Notes: generated by a model from the sequence alone, not told the origin. 6,871 nucleotides of DNA from CAYVXT01 sp964455485 (GCA_964455485.1 CAYVXT010000015.1:1-6871), one strand, 5' to 3'; counted from the stretch's first letter, positions 1-6,523 are shown. Numbers and translations: made by a program.

Positions 1-289
1 CAAACACGAGTAGTGCAACCTGTAAACTACCTAGTCCGAATACTGCTATAATTTCAAGTAGAATAAAAAATGCAAATACAGCAATTGAACCATATTTTTT
101 TAATAGGTACGGTCCTGAAAAAAGAGATATTGTGCTTAAAATAGAGCCAATTATATATAGAATGTTTAACCCGGTGTTGCCTACAAATTGTGTAAGTAGG
201 GAAGAGTTTACATATGCTACGCTTGCGTAGTGTACGGCAACTAAAAAACCTCCCAGATATACCAGCCAAAGCTTACTGTTTTTAACCAT
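1..289 (-). CDS. Probable MFS-type membrane transporter, N-terminal part (cut by window edge)
   Basis: An open frame on the minus strand starts at the ATG at 289-287 and runs off the left edge, giving 96 codons with no stop. The protein is very hydrophobic. It starts MVKNSKLWLVYLGG and has three likely membrane helices at about residues 8-30, 40-60 and 68-96. The loop between helices 2 and 3 reads SGPYLLKKYGS, a degenerate version of the MFS motif A loop (G-x-L-x-D-x-x-G-R). The short N terminus and early VNSSLLTQFVG segment resemble MFS proteins I associate with Parcubacteria; that is memory, not a search. The substrate cannot be inferred. It starts 70 bases after the RNase J stop, in the same direction, so it may be the last visible gene of that operon. 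No Shine-Dalgarno sequence precedes the ATG. It could instead belong to another polytopic family, because only the first three helices are visible. Confidence 0.62.
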   Translation of the reverse strand, partial: MVKNSKLWLVYLGGFLVAVHYASVAYVNSSLLTQFVGNTGLNILYIIGSILSTISLFSGPYLLKKYGSIAVFAFFILLEIIAVFGLGSLQVALLVF

Positions 290-359
290 ATCTAAATATT
301 GTAGCTAAATTATGGCTAAATACCAAGGTAAATATATTTACTTTTAATTCAACAATTAG
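290..359. other. Gap between RNase J and the MFS-like gene, with a 14-bp palindrome and a helical-phase direct repeat
   Basis: This 70-base AT-rich gap holds a perfect 14-bp palindrome, GTAAATATATTTAC (328-341). It also holds two copies of GCTAAAT (304-310 and 315-321) spaced 11 bases start to start, about one helical turn. The palindrome has no following U-run on the minus transcript, so it is not a convincing terminator. A weak -10-like CATAAT lies on the minus strand at 314-309, but I see no matching -35. The elements could be regulatory for the downstream membrane gene, an mRNA-end hairpin for the RNase J message, or chance in AT-rich DNA. Confidence 0.4.
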
Positions 360-2273
360 TTAAACACCTAAAATCACAGGAATCACAATAGGTCTTTTGG
401 CAGTAAGTTGAAAGAGAAATTGAGCTACAGCGTCTGTCACGTTGTTCTTGATAAAATCAAAGTTTATTGGATTCATACCACGAGTATTGTCTTCTATTGT
501 CTTTTTGATTATCAGTCGAGTTTGTTGAAGCAGGTCTTGTGATTCTCTGAGGTATACGAATCCCCGGGAAATAAGATCTGGTGATTTTCTAAGCTTTCCT
601 GTTTTAAGATCTATGATTGCGACAATCACAAACATTCCATCATCGGCTAACATTTTTCGATCACGCATAACCACCTCTTGAACATCGGCTATTGCAAATC
701 CATCTACCATTACAGGTGAAGATGGGGCCGACTGCTTGAGGGAAGCTATTTTTTCACCCTGATCTTGTACTTCAATTATCATGCCGTTGTCAGGTACCAC
801 AATATTTTTTTCAGGAAGGCCTAAATTTTGTGCTAACTCTTCATGTACGCGAAGCATGTAATGGCTACCATGTACGGGTATAAAGAATTTTGGCTTTATA
901 TGTCTGTGCAACCACTCTAGTTCACCGCGATTGCCATGTCCTGTTGAATGAATGTATACATCTGAAGTTCTATAGTGAATTATTTTTGCCCCCAAACGAG
1001 CCAAGTTGTCTTTAAGTTTTTGTACTGAACGTTCATTTCCTGGAATAATGGATGATGAAAGGAGTATTGTATCGCGCTTTCCAATTTTTACATTCTTGTG
1101 GCTTTTGTTTGACATGCGCATCAGTGCAGCAAATTCGTCACCTTGTGCTCCTGTAGCTAGTACTACCACTCTGTCAGGGGGATAGTTGTCCATCTGTTCA
1201 ACTGGCACAATGGTATCTTTACTAATTTTTAGCCTATTTAGTGTTTTTGCAATTTCAATATTTTGCTTCATGCTTCTCCCTTCCACCACAACCTTTTTCC
1301 CACATTTTTCCGCAGACTCAATGATTGAAATTATTCTTTCGAGCTGAGATGCAAATGTTCCAATTATAAGGCGTCTTTTGGTATTTCTGATTATCTCTTC
1401 AAGATTTTTATGAACTAATTTTTCTGGTGTTGAAAATCCAGGATTATCTACGTTTGTAGAATCCATCATAAGTAGAAGAACTTTTTCCTTCTCAAATCTG
1501 GCATACTCAGACTGCTCTCTTTCGGTTGGAATGCCATTTTCGTGCTCTAGTTTGATGTCACCTGGTGTGACTACCGCACCATATGGAGTTTCAATTATAA
1601 TACCCATAGCATCAGGTATGGTGTGAGTTACTGAAAAAAACTTAACCTTGATTTTCCCTAGCATTATAGTGTCTTCCTTTTCAACCACTTTTATATCTAG
1701 AGCTGGGAGATGAGGAAATTCCTCCTGCCTCTTTTTTATCATTACGGCAGTAAGTTCTCTCGCGTACATAGGCGGGTTTCCAATCCTATCCATTATATAA
1801 GGTATACCTCCAATATGATCGAGGTGACCGTGAGTGATCAAAACACCGCGAATTTTTTCCTTCCTTTCTTCAAGGTACTTTGTGTTAGGGAGTATGTAAT
1901 CTACTCCTGGAGTATCGTCATCTTTAAACTGAAAACCCATATCAATAACAATGATGTCATCACCGATTTCAATGACTGTCATATTCTTGCCAATTTCCTC
2001 AACTCCACCGAGTGGGATTATCCTAATGTTTTCACCAGGACCTGGGATTGAAAGAGTTTCCTTTGGTGCATCTGCACGATCTACTTTTGGTGGGTAGCCA
2101 GGATTAAACCTTTTTCTAGGGTATTGAGACGGTCCTCTTCTTGGAGCTCTACGCATCTGGCCAGTATTTCTTGCAGCTGTAACTAAACCAGAAGGGCGAG
2201 CAGCTGGTCTTGCACCCCTTGGTTTCTCTGGAGCATGGAAACTCCGTATTCTATTTCGATTATTTCCTGTCAT
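360..2273 (-). CDS. rnj: Ribonuclease J (metallo-beta-lactamase/beta-CASP ribonuclease)
   Basis: This 637-residue protein is a ribonuclease J: a cytoplasmic 5'-to-3' exonuclease and endonuclease acting in mRNA decay and in rRNA or small-RNA maturation. The metallo-beta-lactamase domain begins near residue 82 (IRIIPLGGVEEIGKN). The zinc-binding motif HGHLDH is at 148-153, with further metal ligands H217 (SVTHTIPDA) and D239 (TPGDIK). The beta-CASP part holds EGRSM (331-335), ATGAQGDEFAALMRM (373-387) and the phosphate-binding HSTGHG (442-447). The last ligand is in PVHGSH (466-471), and a typical RNase J C-terminal domain follows. All catalytic ligands expected for the family are present. Residues 1-75 are an extra, low-complexity basic tail rich in Arg, Pro and Gly, absent from Bacillus RNase J. 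The start is supported by lying only 5 bases after the stop of the upstream solute-binding protein gene, which implies translational coupling; no Shine-Dalgarno is present. Confidence 0.95.
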   Translation of the reverse strand: MTGNNRNRIRSFHAPEKPRGARPAARPSGLVTAARNTGQMRRAPRRGPSQYPRKRFNPGYPPKVDRADAPKETLSIPGPGENIRIIPLGGVEEIGKNMTVIEIGDDIIVIDMGFQFKDDDTPGVDYILPNTKYLEERKEKIRGVLITHGHLDHIGGIPYIMDRIGNPPMYARELTAVMIKKRQEEFPHLPALDIKVVEKEDTIMLGKIKVKFFSVTHTIPDAMGIIIETPYGAVVTPGDIKLEHENGIPTEREQSEYARFEKEKVLLLMMDSTNVDNPGFSTPEKLVHKNLEEIIRNTKRRLIIGTFASQLERIISIIESAEKCGKKVVVEGRSMKQNIEIAKTLNRLKISKDTIVPVEQMDNYPPDRVVVLATGAQGDEFAALMRMSNKSHKNVKIGKRDTILLSSSIIPGNERSVQKLKDNLARLGAKIIHYRTSDVYIHSTGHGNRGELEWLHRHIKPKFFIPVHGSHYMLRVHEELAQNLGLPEKNIVVPDNGMIIEVQDQGEKIASLKQSAPSSPVMVDGFAIADVQEVVMRDRKMLADDGMFVIVAIIDLKTGKLRKSPDLISRGFVYLRESQDLLQQTRLIIKKTIEDNTRGMNPINFDFIKNNVTDAVAQFLFQLTAKRPIVIPVILGV

Positions 2274-2278
2274 AATTT

Positions 2279-4024
2279 TTATTTATATTTGTCTGCTATA
2301 AATTGCCATACTTTGTCAGTTTCTATGTACCACTCACTTACATTATTAAATCTCTCGTGAGCAAAAGAAACATCTTTTAATGCAATATTCTTTACTTGTT
2401 TGGGTTCAAAATACGCTATATCAGGTGAAAATAAGAATATTGCTGGTAAATCCTTTTTAATTTCATCTGTAACCTCTTTACGTTTAATTTGCACTTCTTC
2501 TGTGTTATTGCTTCTGATTTCATCTAAAAGCTTATCTACAGTAATGTTTGCATATAAGGCTATATTTAAGCCTGGATCGTTTCGTTGGGAGGAGTGCCAA
2601 AAGGGATATAGATCACTTGTGTCGCTTACTACTTCACCAAACAATAATGCATCATACTTTCTACTGCGGATAATGTTTTGATTTAAATCTGCCGACTCAA
2701 AAACTTTTATATCGACTTCAGCCCCAAGTTCTGTCCAGGACTCTTTAAGCATTTCGGCAGCCCTCTTAAGTTCTGTTACATCTGATGTTGCTATTGAAAA
2801 TTTTAAAACACTTGTACCATCTTTTGTTTTTCTCTCTAGAATTCCATTTTCGTTTACTTTCCATCCAGAAGCTTCTAACAATTCTCTCCCTCCGCTTATA
2901 TTGCCACTTTCTCCCTCAGTTTCTATATCTAGTGGAGTTGGGCCATTTAATGGATTACCTAGTCCAGAAAGTAGCTCTTTTACAATAGAACTCTTAGGTG
3001 CTGACATGTTCAGAGCTTTTCTTACTTCACCATTCACAAATATTGGTGCTGCGTTTTGGTTTAGAAATAGAGCGAATATTCTAGGAGATGATGCAGTAGT
3101 ACCTTTTGTTATATCGACTTTACCAGCTGATGATAGATTTATGCCTGACATACTGTCTATGTCTTGGTTTTTGTACGCCTTTATGAGTTCTTCTTCGTTT
3201 TGATAAAACTTAAAAGTAATTTTTTTAATCATTGGTTTTTTTGGGGAATATTTCTTCCATGAAGAAAGTGAAATTGTTATAGGTATTCCACCAGAATTCC
3301 TTGAAATCTTATCGATCATGTATGGACCCGAACCTACTGGACTTATATTAAAACCACTAAAAGGGAATTCTTCGGACGTAGCATTTTCCCAAATGTGTTT
3401 CGGTAATATTCCTAGTGTAAGAGATTCTAAAAATGGGGAATAAGGTTTGCTTAGTACAAATGATAGTTCGTGATCATTAATCTTTTCAACTGATACACCT
3501 TCCCAGTTTGCACGTTTTGGGCTTTTTATTACAGGGTCCAATATTTTGCTTATTGTAAATATAACATCGTCTGCAGTTACTGGAGTGCCATCGTGGAAAT
3601 AATTGTCAGGTCGCATTACAACACTATAGTGGGTGCCATCCTCGGATATACTAAATGAACTAGCTAAATCACCAATGTATTTGCCATTTCCTTCAGATTT
3701 TAATAAACCAGAATAAACCAAAGAGCTTAAATCTTTGTCTGTATCTGAAATAGAAAGAATTGGGTTTATAAACCTGGGAGATCCTATGATTCCTTCTGTA
3801 AATTTTCCGCCTGGAGCTGGAACCTCAACTAAAAAACTATTATTTACAGAAATTAAAAGTCCTACGCCTGTTACGACTACTACCAATGATGCAATGTAAA
3901 AAAACAACTTTTCAGTTGGACCCATTCTCTCAATAACCTTTTCTGCTTTTGAGAAAATTCCAATGTGACGGAAACTTATGAATATCGCATTAAAAAAAGA
4001 TGCTATTTTGCTTTCAGATTTCAT
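2279..4024 (-). CDS. Membrane-anchored family 5 (OppA/DppA-like) solute-binding protein
   Basis: This 581-residue protein belongs to the extracellular solute-binding protein family 5, which captures peptides, nickel or other ligands for ABC importers. The mature domain starts near residue 72 with GGKFTEGIIGSPRFINPIL, the family's usual opening. The family signature lies at about 133-157 and contains RPDNYFHDGTPVTADDVIFT. A basic cytoplasmic segment of about 38 residues is followed by one strong hydrophobic helix (about 40-60, IASLVVVVTGVGLLISV). There is no lipobox cysteine, and I see no cysteine at all, so I infer an uncleaved signal anchor rather than a lipoprotein. No ABC permease or ATPase gene lies beside it. 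The gene sits between secG (67 bases upstream) and RNase J (5 bases downstream). Ligand unknown; peptide binding is the default for the family but is not shown by the sequence. Confidence 0.88.
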   Translation of the reverse strand: MKSESKIASFFNAIFISFRHIGIFSKAEKVIERMGPTEKLFFYIASLVVVVTGVGLLISVNNSFLVEVPAPGGKFTEGIIGSPRFINPILSISDTDKDLSSLVYSGLLKSEGNGKYIGDLASSFSISEDGTHYSVVMRPDNYFHDGTPVTADDVIFTISKILDPVIKSPKRANWEGVSVEKINDHELSFVLSKPYSPFLESLTLGILPKHIWENATSEEFPFSGFNISPVGSGPYMIDKISRNSGGIPITISLSSWKKYSPKKPMIKKITFKFYQNEEELIKAYKNQDIDSMSGINLSSAGKVDITKGTTASSPRIFALFLNQNAAPIFVNGEVRKALNMSAPKSSIVKELLSGLGNPLNGPTPLDIETEGESGNISGGRELLEASGWKVNENGILERKTKDGTSVLKFSIATSDVTELKRAAEMLKESWTELGAEVDIKVFESADLNQNIIRSRKYDALLFGEVVSDTSDLYPFWHSSQRNDPGLNIALYANITVDKLLDEIRSNNTEEVQIKRKEVTDEIKKDLPAIFLFSPDIAYFEPKQVKNIALKDVSFAHERFNNVSEWYIETDKVWQFIADKYK

Positions 4025-4036
4025 TCGGTTAGAGTG

Positions 4037-4056
4037 GGGAGGATACTAACGCTCCC
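4037..4056 (-). other. Small hairpin in the leader of the solute-binding protein gene
   Basis: In the 67-base gap between secG and the solute-binding protein gene, GGGAG (4037-4041) and CTCCC (4052-4056) form a 5-bp GC-rich inverted repeat around a 10-base loop. On the minus-strand mRNA it ends about 12 bases before the ATG. No U-run follows, so it is not an intrinsic terminator. It may be a leader structure affecting initiation or processing. Confidence 0.35.
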
Positions 4057-4091
4057 TTCAAGGATAATATTAAATTAGTGATGATGAAGAT

Positions 4092-4304
4092 TTAGTATAC
4101 TAAATTCAAAAGTGCGGATCCAACAAATAGACATGCGATAATGATAGTCAATCTGAATATCCATAGTTCAGGGCCTCGTCTTGTGCGGCCTACATTATCA
4201 AGGTTAGCGCTACCAAAAGCGCTTCCAAGTGAACCTTCTGACTGCTGGAGCAATATGAGTGCTCCTAGCACTACAGCTAAGCCTATTTGCACATAAGACA
4301 ACAT
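4092..4304 (-). CDS. secG: Preprotein translocase subunit SecG
   Basis: This 70-residue protein is SecG, the small two-helix subunit that assists SecYE in moving proteins across the cytoplasmic membrane. Helix 1 spans about residues 3-19 (SYVQIGLAVVLGALILL) and helix 2 about 48-68. Between them is the family's cytoplasmic loop: LLQQSEGSLGSAFG, then RTRRG. The frame is open upstream to a TTG at 4334-4332, which would add ten polar residues (80 in total). I prefer the ATG at 4304-4302 because SecG proteins normally begin right at helix 1 and neither start has a Shine-Dalgarno sequence. It is the first gene of the leftward group and diverges from groES. It provides export machinery; the next gene encodes a protein that would need export or membrane insertion. 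Confidence 0.9.
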   Translation of the reverse strand: MLSYVQIGLAVVLGALILLQQSEGSLGSAFGSANLDNVGRTRRGPELWIFRLTIIIACLFVGSALLNLVY

Positions 4305-4362
4305 CGTGTTGGTTTGAAGTATATCACAACCCAATTTTTTTGCAATTTTAAAAATGTTGGTA

Positions 4363-4390
4363 TTGCAAGACCGTATATATGTATTATAAT
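4363..4390 (+). promoter_or_regulatory. Predicted groES-groEL promoter
   Basis: A consensus -10 box TATAAT at 4385-4390 is preceded, after a 16-base spacer, by TTGCAA at 4363-4368 (4 of 6 matches to TTGACA). Transcription would start near 4397, giving a leader of about 35 bases before the groES ATG. This is the only good sigma-70-type promoter I see facing the chaperonin genes. I find no CIRCE element (TTAGCACTC-N9-GAGTGCTAA), so HrcA control of the classical kind is not indicated. Confidence 0.65.
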
Positions 4391-4410
4391 ACTGGCGCCT
4401 TACAACTAAA
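4383..4410 (-). promoter_or_regulatory. Possible divergent promoter for secG
   Basis: On the minus strand, TATAAT at 4388-4383 overlaps the plus-strand -10 box because both lie in the palindrome GTATTATAATAC (4381-4392). A poor -35, TTTAGT at 4410-4405, lies 16 bases upstream. Transcription would start near 4376 and give secG a leader of about 70 bases. The -35 match is only 3 of 6, so this rests mainly on the perfect -10 and the need for a promoter before secG. Confidence 0.4.
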
Positions 4411-4419
4411 TTATTAGTT
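4404..4419. promoter_or_regulatory. Inverted repeat in the groES leader, candidate operator
   Basis: AACTAA (4404-4409) and TTAGTT (4414-4419) form a perfect 6-bp inverted repeat around a 4-base spacer. It lies just after the predicted groES start site and overlaps the predicted secG -35. A protein bound here could affect both divergent operons. It does not match CIRCE. In such AT-rich DNA a 6-bp repeat can also arise by chance. Confidence 0.35.
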
Positions 4420-4431
4420 TAATTTTAGCTC

Positions 4432-4773
4432 ATGAAAAAGAAGCAAAAAACAGCTACAAAAAGCACAGTTAAAAAGTTTAGTATGGTACCTTTAGCGGAT
4501 AGGCTCATACTAAAACCTATGAGTGAGGAGGAGCTAAATAAAACTTCCTCCGGCATAATTATTCCAGATACAGTAAGTAAAGAGAAACCCGAACAAGGTG
4601 TAGTAGTGGCTATAGGTGAGGGTAGAATGGAAAACGGAAAACGAGTACCACTCAGTATTCATGTTGGTGACAGGGTAGTTTTTTCACGGTATGGATATGA
4701 TGAAGTAAAACTTAACGGAGAGGAGTTTTATATTTTGAAAGAGGAAAATATTTTGGCAGTAATAAAAAATTAA
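4432..4773 (+). CDS. groES: Co-chaperonin GroES (Hsp10)
   Basis: This is GroES, the heptameric lid that closes the GroEL chamber during ATP-driven protein folding in the cytoplasm. The family core begins at residue 18 with MVPLADRLILKPM. The mobile loop that contacts GroEL lies at about 31-56 and contains SSGIIIPDTVSKEKPEQG. It is followed by the conserved GxV-x-A-x-GEG-type segment (GVVVAIGEGR), then VGDRVVFSRYG and a closing ILAVIKN. At 113 residues it is longer than the usual 94-100 because of 17 extra residues at the N terminus, rich in Lys and Thr. The ATG at 4483 (residue 18) would give a normal 96-residue protein. Neither ATG has a Shine-Dalgarno sequence, so the choice is open; I keep the upstream start because it follows the promoter directly. 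groEL follows after 36 bases in the same direction. Confidence 0.94.
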   Translation: MKKKQKTATKSTVKKFSMVPLADRLILKPMSEEELNKTSSGIIIPDTVSKEKPEQGVVVAIGEGRMENGKRVPLSIHVGDRVVFSRYGYDEVKLNGEEFYILKEENILAVIKN

Positions 4774-4809
4774 TCTAATTTCTAATTATTCCTAATTAAC
4801 CTAAGTAAG
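4774..4809 (+). repeat. groES-groEL spacer with three CTAATT repeats
   Basis: The 36-base spacer contains CTAATT at 4775-4780, 4782-4787 and 4792-4797, followed by the related CCTAAG at 4800-4805. The last part, TAAGTAAG directly before the groEL ATG, holds only the weak 4-base TAAG match to the 16S tail. The repeats could come from slippage or mark an unstructured ribosome-access region. No terminator or promoter is visible in it. Confidence 0.45.
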
Positions 4810-6468
4810 ATGGCTAAGAAAATTCTATTTAATGAAGAGGCAAGGAAAGCTCTTAAGCGGGGAGTCGATACTGTTGCAAACGTGGTCAAAGTCACTATAG
4901 GTCCACGAGGGAGGAATGTGGTTTTAGATAAAAGCTACGGTGCTCCAACTATTACAAATGATGGTGTTTCCATTGCTAAAGAAATTTCCTTAAGAGACAA
5001 ATTTGAAAATATGGGAGCCGAAATAATAAAGGAGGTGGCTACCAAAACAAATGATGTGGCCGGAGACGGTACTACTACTTCAGTGGTACTCACACAAGCA
5101 ATAGTACACGAAGGTATGAAGCACGCTTCAATGGGAGTAAATGCTATGAGTTTGCGTTCTGGTATTGAAGAAGCTGCACAAAAGGCGGTAGTCATATTAG
5201 GGCAGATTGCAAAACCAATAAAAAATAAAGAGGAGATAAGGCAGGTTGCAACAATTTCAGCTGAGTCAGAAGAAATCGGTACCATTATTGCGGAAACTAT
5301 TGAAAAAGTAGGCAAAGACGGTGTTGTAACTGTTGAAGAATCTCAAACCTTTGGAGTGGATTCGGAGGTGGTGGAAGGTTTGGAGTTTGATAAGGGTTAT
5401 GTCTCTCCATATTTGATTACAAATACTGAAAGAATGGAGGCAGAATACAAAGATGTACCAATCCTTGTAACTGATAAGAAAATATCTGGTATAAAAGAAA
5501 TTCTTCCACTTTTAGAATCATTGGCTCAGAATGGTAAGAAGGAACTTGTGATAATTGCCGACGATGTAGATGGTGAAGCCCTATCCACTTTTATAGTTAA
5601 TAAGCTAAGGGGTGGCTTTTCAGTACTTGCGGTTAAGGCCCCGGGATATGGTGATAGAAAAAAAGAAATGCTTGAAGATATAGCGGTCACAATTGGAGCA
5701 AAGGTGGTGTCTGAAGATGTGGGTCTGAAGCTTGAAAGCTCTGATACAAGTGTGCTTGGAAGGGCTGCAAAGGTAGTTTCAAGAAAGGATAGTACAATTA
5801 TTGTTGGCGGAAAAGGAGGCAAGGCTGCTATTGAAAACAGGGTAAAAGCTCTCAAAAAACAAAAAGAGCAGATTGAGTCAAAATATGATAAGGAAAAAAT
5901 TGATGAAAGAATTGCAAAACTTTCAGGTGGTGTAGCGGTTATAAGAGTGGGTGCTGCTACTGAAACTGAAATGAAATATCTGAAGCTTAAAATTGAAGAC
6001 GCGGTGGCTGCAACCAAGGCTGCTATTGCGGAGGGTATTGTAGCTGGAGGTGGATCGGCACTCATAAGAGTTGCTAAAAAAATGAGGAGTCAGAAGGCAA
6101 CTGATTTTGCTACCCGTCCTAATGGGTCATCCGGGCGAGCTCCTGAAATTACTCTTGGTTACGACATAATACTCCGAGCACTTGAGGCACCTTTGAGACA
6201 AATAGTTTTGAACACTGGAAACGCTGACGGATCAGTTGCTGTAGAAAAAATTATGAATTCTGATAAGGAGAACGCTGGATTTAATGCAATGAAAGAAGAG
6301 TTTTCAGAAGATCTTATAAAAGACGGTATCATTGATCCTGTAAAGGTGACTCGTACCGCTCTTCAAAATGCTGCTTCAGCTGCTGCCATCTTGCTTACAA
6401 CAGAGGCTGCAATCACAGACGAACCTGAACCTAAAAAGCCAGAACCAGCAGGGGAGATGGATTACTAA
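4810..6468 (+). CDS. groEL: Chaperonin GroEL (Hsp60)
   Basis: This is the 552-residue GroEL chaperonin, which forms the double-ring ATP-driven folding chamber capped by GroES. The equatorial ATP site is intact: GPRGRNVVLD (31-40), D51, GDGTTT (85-90), the hydrolytic Asp at 397 (KIEDAV, equivalent to E. coli D398) and VAGGG (411-415). The apical domain lies at about 190-372 and includes VKAPGYGDRR-like VKAPGYGDRK (275-284). The C-terminal equatorial part contains ALEAPLRQIVLNTG and DPVKVTRTALQNAAS. Compared with E. coli there is an insertion of about a dozen residues around 425-446 (KATDFATRPNGSSGRAPE). The flexible Gly-Gly-Met tail is replaced by a charged Pro/Glu/Lys tail ending EPAGEMDY. 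The gene is downstream of groES in one operon and is followed by a repeat and an intrinsic terminator. Confidence 0.98.
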   Translation: MAKKILFNEEARKALKRGVDTVANVVKVTIGPRGRNVVLDKSYGAPTITNDGVSIAKEISLRDKFENMGAEIIKEVATKTNDVAGDGTTTSVVLTQAIVHEGMKHASMGVNAMSLRSGIEEAAQKAVVILGQIAKPIKNKEEIRQVATISAESEEIGTIIAETIEKVGKDGVVTVEESQTFGVDSEVVEGLEFDKGYVSPYLITNTERMEAEYKDVPILVTDKKISGIKEILPLLESLAQNGKKELVIIADDVDGEALSTFIVNKLRGGFSVLAVKAPGYGDRKKEMLEDIAVTIGAKVVSEDVGLKLESSDTSVLGRAAKVVSRKDSTIIVGGKGGKAAIENRVKALKKQKEQIESKYDKEKIDERIAKLSGGVAVIRVGAATETEMKYLKLKIEDAVAATKAAIAEGIVAGGGSALIRVAKKMRSQKATDFATRPNGSSGRAPEITLGYDIILRALEAPLRQIVLNTGNADGSVAVEKIMNSDKENAGFNAMKEEFSEDLIKDGIIDPVKVTRTALQNAASAAAILLTTEAAITDEPEPKKPEPAGEMDY

Positions 6469-6472
6469 CCCC

Positions 6473-6523
6473 ACCTCGCTCTTCGATAGACTCAGAGTCG
6501 ACCCTCCCCTTAGCAGGGGAGGG
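6473..6523. repeat. Dispersed-repeat-like palindromic block after groEL
   Basis: Starting 4 bases after the groEL stop, GACTC-A-GAGTC (6489-6499) forms a 5-bp inverted repeat. It sits in a context (CTCTTCGATAGACTCAGAG, 6479-6497) resembling the widespread intergenic repeat with core TTCGACAGGCTCAGG. It is followed by a perfect 9-bp GC-rich hairpin, CCCTCCCCT (6502-6510) and AGGGGAGGG (6515-6523), around loop TAGC. No U-run follows, so alone it is not an intrinsic terminator. I infer a REP-like dispersed element, or two abutting ones, that may stabilise the 3' end of the groEL message. Copy number elsewhere in the genome cannot be seen from this window. Confidence 0.5.

Noticed and set aside
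54..269. A 71-residue minus-strand ORF
   Set aside because: It is a shadow of the hydrophobic reading frame starting at 289 on the same strand. Its composition (many Cys, Phe, Arg) is not that of a recognisable protein, while the other frame gives clear membrane helices.
1710..2051. A 113-residue plus-strand ORF opposite RNase J
   Set aside because: It lies wholly within the RNase J gene on the other strand, has no family resemblance and no start signal.
4363..4431. CIRCE (HrcA) operator before groES
   Set aside because: No TTAGCACTC or GAGTGCTAA half-site is present. The inverted repeat at 4404-4419 has shorter arms, a shorter spacer and a different sequence.
5526..6065. A 179-residue minus-strand ORF opposite groEL
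   Set aside because: It is an antisense shadow of groEL, rich in Ser, Ala, Phe and Pro as expected from the complement of that coding frame. The same applies to 4935-5315.
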